A DNA stretch of 39,177 nt, taken from positions 1 through 39,177 of the forward strand of contig NZ_LNCU01000036.1 in the NCBI RefSeq assembly GCF_001542415.1, given 5' to 3'. Position 1 is the stretch's first letter, and every line of letters starts with the position of its first letter. Both the position numbers and the translations under genes were made by a program. This DNA is from Bradyrhizobium macuxiense. GTDB taxonomy: Bacteria > Pseudomonadota > Alphaproteobacteria > Rhizobiales > Xanthobacteraceae. The notes beneath the pieces are model-generated. The model searched no databases. It was not told the origin of the DNA and saw nothing but the letters and a program-made list of their open reading frames with translations. Positions 1-6,979 of the stretch are shown here, in pieces.

Positions 1-17
1 TGAATCCATGGGCAACC

Positions 18-1253
18 ATGATTCGAAGATTGTGGGCGCAGGCAGCGTCAGTTGAAGAGACGCTTGCGTTGTGGGCTGCGTCGCTTCGGGAGGTTAAGAA
101 GCGGATACGTCCGCTGTTCGGGCAAGAACGTGTTGCGAGGAACGCGGGCCTGTTTCTGGAAGGTCTGCTCGGTGATGAGCAACGCAAGACCGGTTGGATG
201 CGCGCGGAGGCCGCTGGCGATCCTGGTCCTTGGCGGCAACAGGCGATCTTGGGTCGCAGCGATTGGGATGCCGATGCCTTGCGCGATATTGTCCGCGACT
301 ATGTGATGGAGCATTTGGCAGACGACGATGCGGTCCTCGTCATCGACGAGACCGGCTTTCTCAAACAGGGGAAGGCGTCGTGCGGCGTGGCGCGGCAATA
401 CACCGGTTCGGCAGGCAAGATTACGAACTGCCAGATCGGCGTGTTCGCTACCTACGTTTCGCGTCATGGCCATGCGTTCATCGATCGCGCATTATATCTT
501 CCGAAGGAATGGACCGACGATCCAGATCGCCTGGAAGCCACATACGTGCCTGCCGACGTCGGTTTTGCGACCAAGCCAAAGCTTGCGACGAGAATGATCG
601 CACGGGCGATAGCGGCGTCTGTCCCATTCAACTGGGTTGCCGGCGATACCGTTTACGGTGTTGGCGACCTCGAACAGCAATTGCGTCGGGCCGGCAAGGG
701 CTACGTGCTTGGGGTCAACAGCGCTCATGTATTCCGATCCTGGGGCAAGCGACCGCCGGTCGCCGGGACGGCTGCGGAACTCGCCCGGACGCGACGCCCA
801 TCCGACTGGAAGCGCCTGTCGGCCGGTGCCGGAACCAAAGGACCGCGGCTGCACGATTGGTGTTATCTCGAACTAGCCGATCTCGATGCCGAAGAATTCA
901 ACAGCGTCGATCAAGGTCTTTGGACACGCGGTCTGCTGATCCGGCGTCGTATCGCTGATGATGACCTCGCCTTCTTCTCGACCTGGTGCCCGGCAGGAAC
1001 ATCAATTGAAACGCTGGTCGCGGTCGAAGGCCATCGATGGGCGATCGAAGACAGCTTTGAAACTGCGAAAAACGAATTCGGGCTCGATCACAACGAGAGC
1101 AGATCCTGGCATGGCTGGCATCGTCACGTGTCCTTGGTGATGCTCGCATTCGCCATGATGGCCGCAATCCGGCATCGCGCCAATCCGACGCCGCCCAAAA
1201 AAACGAAACGGCGCCACGCGGCAAAAGCCAAAACAAAACCGCCCCCAAACTGA
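18..1253 (+). CDS. IS701-family DDE transposase, C-terminus frameshifted
   Basis: This is a DDE transposase of the IS701/ISH-type fold. Visible catalytic stretches are VLVIDETGF (D110), WVAGDTVYG (D210) and the EGHRWAIEDSFE region near residues 337-346, followed by the typical FGLDHNESRSWHGWHRH sequence. The open frame stops at 1253 after a lysine-rich tail, giving 411 residues. The family C-terminus (LIRWSLQEIRRIA and on to KAKRQL) is present intact in the -1 frame and ends at TAA 1403-1405. The switch falls at or just after a run of seven A at 1197-1203. A one-base loss in the A run, or slippage on it, would explain this. With the tail restored the protein would be about 460 residues. The copy may be inactive or may depend on slippage. 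Confidence 0.85.
   Translation: MIRRLWAQAASVEETLALWAASLREVKKRIRPLFGQERVARNAGLFLEGLLGDEQRKTGWMRAEAAGDPGPWRQQAILGRSDWDADALRDIVRDYVMEHLADDDAVLVIDETGFLKQGKASCGVARQYTGSAGKITNCQIGVFATYVSRHGHAFIDRALYLPKEWTDDPDRLEATYVPADVGFATKPKLATRMIARAIAASVPFNWVAGDTVYGVGDLEQQLRRAGKGYVLGVNSAHVFRSWGKRPPVAGTAAELARTRRPSDWKRLSAGAGTKGPRLHDWCYLELADLDAEEFNSVDQGLWTRGLLIRRRIADDDLAFFSTWCPAGTSIETLVAVEGHRWAIEDSFETAKNEFGLDHNESRSWHGWHRHVSLVMLAFAMMAAIRHRANPTPPKKTKRRHAAKAKTKPPPN
1197..1203 (+). other. A7 homopolymer at the transposase frame switch
   Basis: Seven consecutive A separate the long open frame from the -1 frame that encodes the conserved C-terminus. The zero frame reads CCC AAA AAA ACG, so the classical A-AAA-AAG heptamer is not in register. 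Transcript slippage (plus one A) or a one-base deletion in this copy fits better than ordinary -1 ribosomal slippage. Confidence 0.5.
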
Positions 1254-1407
1254 TCCGCTGGTCACTCCAGGAAATCCGCCGCATTGCCATCAGACTTCAT
1301 CGCACGCGGATCGAACCCGCGCTCATCATCGCTTGGTCCTTCTGGCGCAGAGCCCACCAGGCGGCAGCTCAACGGGCGCACCTCAAAGCAAAAAGACAAC
1401 TGTAATG

Positions 1408-1737
1408 CTAGTACTGAAACACCAGATCTGGATTGCGCGGACTGATGTAGCGAACGTAGGTCCGGTTACGCCCATAGTAATAGCGCGGCTCGTCCCTGGT
1501 GCGCGGATCGAACGAGTAGGAGTAGGACCGCTCGAGCGAGCGGTGCCGAACAACAATCGCATCGGCGCAGCCGCATCGCGGCCCGCAATAGGGGTTCGGT
1601 CCGCGGTCGATTTGCAGGACGGATGCCGCGGAGCGAGCGTGCCGTGGATGGACGGCATAGTCGGCGGCGCTGGCTGGCGCGGCCGAAATGATCACCGTCG
1701 AGGCGAGTACAACAAGACCGACATAGGATCGTGACAT
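1408..1737 (-). CDS. small secreted protein of unknown function (109 aa)
   Basis: I do not recognise the family. The first 24 residues form a clear Sec signal peptide (hydrophobic VGLVVLASTVIISAA, cleavage after PASA). The mature part of about 85 residues has a short cysteine patch (PYCGPRCGC) and a basic, tyrosine-rich C-terminal half (DEPRYYYGRNRTYVRY). An AGGGGAAC sequence lies about 7 bases before the ATG at 1737. Its TAG stop lies inside the CTAG where the insertion sequence joins, so the reading frame is unchanged by the insertion. It is the last gene of the minus-strand group that includes the Wzy-like protein, with a 177-base gap to its upstream neighbour. Likely periplasmic or secreted. 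Confidence 0.65.
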   Translation of the reverse strand: MSRSYVGLVVLASTVIISAAPASAADYAVHPRHARSAASVLQIDRGPNPYCGPRCGCADAIVVRHRSLERSYSYSFDPRTRDEPRYYYGRNRTYVRYISPRNPDLVFQY

Positions 1738-1914
1738 CGCTTCTGTTCCCCTGATCGCGACTAGACATTATGTGCTCGCGCCGGGACGAGCAACCGGAAG
1801 GATATTGCCGACCGAAAATTGGATGAAGTGTGGCCAAGATGGGTCAGCAGGCTCGTCTGCGCCCTGGTGTTGCCGGCCTGCTTGCCGAATTCACGATGGT
1901 CTGGTGCCGATTGT

Positions 1915-2586
1915 TTAGCCACGCAGGCTCGGGACGAATGTCGGATCAATCGACTGAACGGCGTCTTGCAGGGCAGCCTTGCCCCGGTCTGATGCCCGTC
2001 GAAAGGCCGAGACGATCGCGGGCTTTAGCTCCGGCCGGCGCGTCATGATCAGCCGAACGTCGCTCCGCGCAAGGTCCTTGATATCGGGATCGGCAAGCAA
2101 ATCGAAACGGCCTGCGACGTCGAGCCGCACCGGCACCAATCGCATGTCGTTCGGAGCGATGAAGTAGGTCATCTTCAGTGCCTCGAATACGACCGGGTCG
2201 TGCGGATCGCGTTGAGCTTGGAGCAGTGCCAGCGCAAGCCAGAGTTCGGGATTGTAAGGCGAGATCGACAGAGTTTGCCTCACCCTCCTGATGGCATCGG
2301 CGTACTCAGCGGATTGTACCGTCATCTGCTTTTTCCGGCTCGCCTCGAGCACCTGCAATGCGGTGATCAGGGCGTGGTTGCTTTCCAGCTCCGATGCGAA
2401 AGGCAGCAGTATCTCAGAAAAGGACGGCACGTCGCCGACCCAGGGCGAGCTGATCTTGGCGGCATCGGATGGAAACGGCACGCGCTCGAGCGCCTTCGTC
2501 CCCGCTACGGCGGAGACGAAGGCATAGGATCCGACGGTCACTGCCAGTGCCATCAGAGGGATGCGAATTCTGCTCAATGAAGCCAT
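1915..2586 (-). CDS. membrane-anchored helical (TPR-like) protein, 223 aa
   Basis: No firm family assignment. One N-terminal membrane segment (about residues 10-30, IPLMALAVTVGSYAFVSAVAG) is followed by a mostly helical soluble region. Stretches such as ISPYNPELWLALALLQAQ look like a tetratricopeptide repeat. It lies 63 bases downstream of the O-antigen-ligase-like gene on the same strand. Small TPR proteins beside Wzy/ligase genes are common in alphaproteobacterial polysaccharide loci, so it may help polymerisation or assembly in the periplasm (inference from position). Start at ATG 2586; the ribosome site before it is weak. Confidence 0.65.
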   Translation of the reverse strand: MASLSRIRIPLMALAVTVGSYAFVSAVAGTKALERVPFPSDAAKISSPWVGDVPSFSEILLPFASELESNHALITALQVLEASRKKQMTVQSAEYADAIRRVRQTLSISPYNPELWLALALLQAQRDPHDPVVFEALKMTYFIAPNDMRLVPVRLDVAGRFDLLADPDIKDLARSDVRLIMTRRPELKPAIVSAFRRASDRGKAALQDAVQSIDPTFVPSLRG

Positions 2587-2649
2587 GTCGATGGAGAGGT
2601 CAGGCGTGGATCAACGTGAGGCCATCTTATGGTGCGCGCACGTGATCGC

Positions 2650-3954
2650 CTAGCGTTTGAGACCGCTCGTCCGCCCGGCAGATTGTGCAAGTCCCAGTCC
2701 GATCATGACCGCCACGATGGTCCGGGCCTCAGGGCTCGAGAGGCTTGCATCAAGGAAGCTCTCGCAGAAAACGACCAGAACGGTGGCGGCTGCGGTCGCC
2801 GCGAAGAAGGAGTCGCGCCCGCGCCGAACAGCGCCGCGAAACATGAAGATAAAAAGCTGGGTCGCGATGCCTGCCAGGATGATAAGCGCCAGGCGTCCGG
2901 ACTCGATCGCGACCAGGACAGCGGTGGAAGGGGGGACTGCGGGCACGGCGGAGTCGATGTCCTGATAGGCCCGCGCCGCCACGGCAAACGTTCCGATCCC
3001 GTTTCCCAACCACGATGTGTCGGCGAGGAGACGCCCCGCCAATGCCACGGTTTCGGGAGCAAACCTGGCCAATCCAAGCAGGCTCGAACCACCGGGCTGA
3101 AAGCGCGGCACGGCGAGCGCGCCGACGATCGCGACAAGGACCGCAAACAAGACCGCTGAGGGCCACGAGCGGAATCCAAGGCGGCGGACCGCGGCGATAA
3201 AGGCGATCGCAATCAATCCAAGGCTCACCGCCGCCAGCAGCGTACCTCGCCCGAGCGCTGCGATCGCGCCGATCGCCACGATAATTCCGAACAAGCCGGA
3301 AATGACCCCGAACCAAAGCCGGATCGAAGCCAGATTGCGGATGTCCCGTCGATGCAGGTGCCGCTCGAGTGCCCGGGAAATCAATGCGGCGTTGGCGACG
3401 GTGCCGAGTGCTGCCGCTGCGGGAAACGGGCTCGTCGGGGCATCGGCAGCAGGAGTCATGGCGGCGAACCAATCCAGCCGGCCGAGCAGGACCTCGAGCG
3501 ACATGAAGGTCGTCACTGCACACAACACGAACAGGATTGTTTCGGCTCTGTGACGGTCCCTGCTGATGATGACAGTCGACACCACCAACGACACATAGAC
3601 GAGATAAACGAACAGGCTTCGCAGCGTAGCGCCGGGATCGAGGCTGATGCGACCCGGGAGTGACGGCTCGTTCAGCGCGATCGAGGTCGCCGACCAGATC
3701 GGGTTTGCCAACGACGAGAATGGCAATGGCAGGATTTGCACCAGCATCCAGACGACCGGAATCAGGATCGCGACTGAAAATCGCTTGAGCAGCTGCGTGG
3801 TCGATGCGAGTTCGGCGTCCGCTCCCCTGACCGCCATGGCCAGCATGACAGCGGCGACAAGCGCGATCGCCAGCTGTGCGAAAGCGCCGTTTGCGATGAC
3901 CAGTGGCGGAATCGCGGCCAGCAATATGGTGAGGAGGGAAGAGGCAACCGACAA
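2650..3954 (-). CDS. O-antigen ligase / Wzy-like polysaccharide polymerase, polytopic
   Basis: This 434-residue integral membrane protein has about ten hydrophobic segments. It also has a large loop (about residues 280-325, PRFQPGGSSLLGLARFAPETVALAGR) followed by WLGNGIGTFAVAARAYQ. That layout, with a periplasmic loop before a G-x-G-x-F motif, is characteristic of the O-antigen ligase/polymerase (Wzy_C) superfamily. It would polymerise lipid-linked repeat units or join glycan to an acceptor on the periplasmic side of the inner membrane. The start is TTG at 3954 with no good Shine-Dalgarno sequence, so the true start is uncertain. A second, unrelated-looking Wzy-type protein lies at 19537-20796, so the locus may make two polymers or divide polymerase and ligase roles. 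Confidence 0.75.
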   Translation of the reverse strand: MSVASSLLTILLAAIPPLVIANGAFAQLAIALVAAVMLAMAVRGADAELASTTQLLKRFSVAILIPVVWMLVQILPLPFSSLANPIWSATSIALNEPSLPGRISLDPGATLRSLFVYLVYVSLVVSTVIISRDRHRAETILFVLCAVTTFMSLEVLLGRLDWFAAMTPAADAPTSPFPAAAALGTVANAALISRALERHLHRRDIRNLASIRLWFGVISGLFGIIVAIGAIAALGRGTLLAAVSLGLIAIAFIAAVRRLGFRSWPSAVLFAVLVAIVGALAVPRFQPGGSSLLGLARFAPETVALAGRLLADTSWLGNGIGTFAVAARAYQDIDSAVPAVPPSTAVLVAIESGRLALIILAGIATQLFIFMFRGAVRRGRDSFFAATAAATVLVVFCESFLDASLSSPEARTIVAVMIGLGLAQSAGRTSGLKR

Positions 3955-4154
3955 AATGTGAGACTTCGAAGTTGGGCTGGGATCGGGGCGAGAATGATTT
4001 CACTTGCGATGAGGGGCGGCCGGTCCGGACTATCGCATATGCGAATGCGCGACGCCAACACGCGCGGCCAATCATTGCTTATTGAGAGTGCAACTCGCGC
4101 TCACGATACGCGAAGCATCCTCACAAAGGGAACCGCGAAGTTCCCGCCACGAAA

Positions 4155-4760
4155 CTATCGAGCATGGCAGTTTTGCGACAGATAGCTGAGGGCCGTCGGC
4201 AATCCGCTGATCGGTACCGCACCAAGGATCGCGTTGGGCTTGGTTGCAATTTCAACCGAGAGCTCGCTGGCGCTCTGCCAGTCGCTGGCCGCGAGCTTCG
4301 AGGCATCCGCGGGCAGCAGCAATGCCGCGCCGCCCTGGATCACGGATGCTTCGAACTCCGCGCGCCTTCCTCCCGTCGTCAAGACTACGGTCGGGCGCGC
4401 TGAGCGCGCCATGGGCTCGAGCAGGATGAGCGCAACATTGATCCCGTCACGTCCGCATTGCAGGCTCAAGCCAGCAAGGCGCGGATCCGAATTTGCGCTG
4501 TCGACGACGTGCATTGCTGAAATCGCGTCGGCACGTCCGTCCGGATCTCTGCTGCGCACCAACCGCCATCCGCCCTCGATCGGTGTCGATTGGCTGCCGG
4601 CCTCGACTTGCCTGCGAGCCTCTTCATCACATCGTTTGCGCTGCTCGGGACTGACGCCGGAGCCGCAATCCTTCATGCCGGGGAGCGAAGTGTCGGCCCG
4701 GCTGGAACTATTGAGAGCAACCAGCAGAACAGCGCACAGCAATAGTAGACGTGTCATCAT
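4155..4760 (-). CDS. periplasmic protein of unknown function (201 aa)
   Basis: The open frame extends upstream to 4943. Residues before the double ATG at 4755-4760 have no coding character, and a signal peptide (TRLLLLCAVLLVALNSSSRA) begins right there, so I place the start at 4760. The mature protein has a CGSGVSPEQRKRCDEEARR helix, then GGWRLVRSRDPDGRADAIS, a LSLQCGRDG strand and a final ALSYLSQNCHAR. The W-x-V-x-x-S-x-D pattern plus a terminal G-L-x-x-A-L-x-x-L-x-x-C resembles small periplasmic proteins of the IalB/TagO kind, but I am not certain of this. It is the first gene of the minus-strand group and diverges from the OPX gene across a 544-base gap. Confidence 0.65.
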   Translation of the reverse strand: MMTRLLLLCAVLLVALNSSSRADTSLPGMKDCGSGVSPEQRKRCDEEARRQVEAGSQSTPIEGGWRLVRSRDPDGRADAISAMHVVDSANSDPRLAGLSLQCGRDGINVALILLEPMARSARPTVVLTTGGRRAEFEASVIQGGAALLLPADASKLAASDWQSASELSVEIATKPNAILGAVPISGLPTALSYLSQNCHAR

Positions 4761-5304
4761 CAATGATCTGGGAACCTTTATTGGAGTGGGGCGGGACGTT
4801 CTGGCCAACAACGCCGCAGCAGTACCAAAAGACGATCGGTCGCATCGCTCAATTTTGTTGCATGCGACGGGCAATGTCGCGGCGTCAGAGCAGTCTCTCT
4901 GCCGATCGAAGATGTGCTCTTGATCTGCCGGGATTTTTCTCAAACTTTCGAAGTGAGGTTAACCGTGGCAGTAAAGTGTCAGGTGATGCATTCCACGACT
5001 GCACGAGATTGGAACATCTGAGGACGTCGTTCGTAATGGAACCGCGCGCGTGGAACCGCCGGAAGATACGCGGAACTGCCGTAAGGGATAGCGGATTCGT
5101 GCACAACTTACCTGGAACTCGCGCATCGACCCGACGAATATTGGGCAGCATTGCTGTATTTGACAATATTCCTGACAAGTCAGAATCGCGGGTACCTGTA
5201 ACCGCGCTGCAACAACATCTCCTTATTCTCACCATGTCCTGCGGCTTCGTTGACGCATCTTGGGGAATTAGACGAAGTTTAGCCTGGAGTAAGGGGGACG
5301 CGTT
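4761..5304. promoter_or_regulatory. 544-base divergent intergenic region upstream of the OPX gene
   Basis: No coding sequence is evident here. A TTGACA hexamer at 5160-5165 is followed after 15 bases by CAGAAT (5181-5186), a possible but short-spaced sigma-70-type promoter reading toward 5305. The spacer holds the inverted repeat CTGAC-AA-GTCAG (5172-5183), which could be an operator. A second TTGACG at 5250-5255 has no convincing -10. The Shine-Dalgarno AAGGGGG (5291-5297) serves the GTG at 5305. Promoter assignment rests on pattern only. Confidence 0.35.
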
Positions 5305-6501
5305 GTGAGGCGTAGCGTTTTCGTGTGGGGAGTTTTGCTCAGCATCCTGCTGTTGTCCGCAGGGTGTTCGATCATGCCATCGTCCGGTCCGGAAGATCAC
5401 GTCATCAAGAGCGAGATAACAAGGTCTGGGCCGGATTACGTATTGATCAAGCTCACGCCGACCGTGGTCGACATCCTGAAAGAGTATGGCCCTGGCGCTA
5501 TCGCGGGGTCATTTCCTGATCATCGGCCGCCGGCGGGCATCAGATTCGGCATCGGCGATACGGTGGCCGTGTCGATCTTCGAAGCCGCCGCGGGCGGCTT
5601 GTTTATCCCGGCGGAGGCCGGCGTGAGGCCTGGTAACTTCGTGGCCTTGCCAAACCAGAACGTTGACTTGAACGGGAACATTACGGTTCCCTATGCGGGA
5701 CAGGTGAAGGCCAATGGCCGCACCCCGGTCGAGATCCAGCGCGACATCGTGAAGGCAATCGGAAACCGCGCCATCGAGCCCCAGGTGGTGGTGTCCCTGA
5801 TCACGCAAAACACGTCGCTGATCAGCGTGCTGGGCGAAGTAAAAAATCCGGCCCGTTTGACGGCCAATGCGGCCGGCGAGCGGATTCTTGACTTGATCGC
5901 GCGCGCCGGCGGCCTGACGGGGCCGGGCTGGGAGACCTGGGTGACGCTGGAGCGCGGCGGCAAGCGCGCCACGGTTCCGTTCGGAGCCTTGATGTACGGT
6001 TCGGCGAACAACGTCTGGATCCATCCCGGCGACACGATCTATGTCTACCGCGAGCCGCAGGTCTTCCTCGCCTTTGGCGCGTTCACGATCGGAGGAAACT
6101 TCGGCGGGCAGGCCCAGTTCCCATTCGATATGTGGAAGATCACTATGGCGCAGGCGATGGCCAAGGCTGGCGGTCTGATTGACGCGCAGGCTGAGCCCGC
6201 GGGCGTCTATGTCTATCGGCGCGAGCCGCGCGAGCTGGCGGAACGGTTGGGCGCTGATTGCTCCAAGTTCTCCGGCCCGCTAGTCCCCGTGATCTACAAT
6301 GCTGACTTCCGCGATCCGTCGGGCTTCTTCCTTGCCAGCAAGTTTGAGATGCGGGACAAGGACGTGCTGTTCGCCGCGAACGCCGCCACCGTGGACACGA
6401 ACAAGTTCCTGCTGTTCGTCCAGAACGTGGTCGGCACCGCCAACAGCACGATTGTCGCGGCGAACAACGCGCAGATCCTGCGGATCAACTCGCGGCAGTG
6501 A
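5305..6501 (+). CDS. polysaccharide export outer-membrane lipoprotein (OPX, Wza/GumB type)
   Basis: The outer-membrane polysaccharide export protein forms the translocation channel for the finished glycan. Residues 1-21 are a lipoprotein signal with lipobox LSAG-C21. The Poly_export domain spans about residues 78-168 (FGIGDTVAVSIFE, then VDLNGNITVPYAGQV and RTPVEIQRDI). SLBB-type beta-grasp domains follow (SVLGEVKNPARL at about 174-185 with LIARAGGL, and a second near 255-305). At 398 residues it has normal family length. The start is GTG at 5305, supported by AAGGGGG about 7 bases upstream. It faces the Wzz/BY-kinase gene (6980-9391) convergently. OPX and Wzz kinases form one trans-envelope complex, so the two products very likely act together. 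Confidence 0.93.
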   Translation: MRRSVFVWGVLLSILLLSAGCSIMPSSGPEDHVIKSEITRSGPDYVLIKLTPTVVDILKEYGPGAIAGSFPDHRPPAGIRFGIGDTVAVSIFEAAAGGLFIPAEAGVRPGNFVALPNQNVDLNGNITVPYAGQVKANGRTPVEIQRDIVKAIGNRAIEPQVVVSLITQNTSLISVLGEVKNPARLTANAAGERILDLIARAGGLTGPGWETWVTLERGGKRATVPFGALMYGSANNVWIHPGDTIYVYREPQVFLAFGAFTIGGNFGGQAQFPFDMWKITMAQAMAKAGGLIDAQAEPAGVYVYRREPRELAERLGADCSKFSGPLVPVIYNADFRDPSGFFLASKFEMRDKDVLFAANAATVDTNKFLLFVQNVVGTANSTIVAANNAQILRINSRQ

Positions 6502-6511
6502 CGCTTGAGCA

Positions 6512-6544
6512 AGAGGTTGGGCCGGTATCGTCGGCCCAACCTCT
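6512..6544. terminator. strong hairpin after the OPX gene
   Basis: AGAGGTTGGGCC (6512-6523) and GGCCCAACCTCT (6533-6544) form a perfect 12-bp stem with a 9-base loop, 10 bases past the OPX stop. There is no T-run after it on either strand, so it is a rho-independent-like or mRNA-stabilising hairpin rather than a textbook terminator. Confidence 0.65.
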
Positions 6545-6979
6545 GAGTTCAGCCTGATCGACGCCGGGGATCTACGCCATCAGGTCCTCGGCGTCGTCGT
6601 GTTGATTTAGCTAAAGTCGCTTCGCGAATGGGCGTGGCCGCCCTGCGTACCGGCCGGGGGCGCCTTCGGATTCAAATGGATGGGCGGCCATGGCGCGGGA
6701 CGCAGCCGAGCGACCCGCGCCATTTTCATTGCCTGGCCGGATCATCGCGTCCGTTGTTTTCGACGGATCGGGTGTCAGTCGATGCATCGTATCTCTTGCA
6801 TCCCCGTATCTCTTGCATCCCCGAACCGAGGTCTGACGCAGCACGTGAGCGAGGTCGCCTGTGTGCAGGCGTGCCAGGACGCAAGAGTGGGGCAGTTCAC
6901 GGCGCCAGACGACCGCCGGGCAACCTCCGACGACGCTGTCACTGGCCGACCGGACGATCGCGTCCTCTTCGATCATGAT
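6545..6979. other. non-coding gap between convergent OPX and Wzz/kinase genes
   Basis: I see no convincing gene in these 435 bases. Present are: a pair of 9-base arms (TGGCCGCCC at 6635-6643 and GGGCGGCCA at 6682-6690) that could pair across 38 bases; a perfect tandem repeat at 6789-6822; and a 10-base palindrome GATCATGATC at 6971-6980 touching the kinase stop codon. Short open frames on both strands here have no recognisable content. Confidence 0.5.
6789..6822. repeat. perfect 17-bp tandem duplication
   Basis: GTATCTCTTGCATCCCC occurs at 6789-6805 and again without a gap at 6806-6822. It lies in the non-coding gap between two convergent genes. It looks like a recent slippage duplication. 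Confidence 0.9.

Larger units (their letters stand above)
1..1407 (+). mobile_element. IS701-family-like insertion sequence, right part (left end outside window)
   Basis: The window opens inside an insertion sequence that carries the transposase starting at 18. The coding sequence, with one frameshift, ends at 1405. Directly after it lies CTAG (1408-1411). Members of the IS701 family are known to duplicate a 4-bp target of the YTAR type, so I place the right end at about 1407 and read CTAG as the target duplication. The left end and the other CTAG copy must lie before base 1. The exact terminal inverted repeat cannot be verified because only one end is present. The element borders the polysaccharide locus and marks a likely recombination edge. 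Confidence 0.75.

Noticed and set aside
2750..4075. 441-codon minus-strand frame overlapping the Wzy-like gene
   Set aside because: Arg-rich, no membrane segments; the 434-residue alternative frame is a polytopic protein with family motifs.
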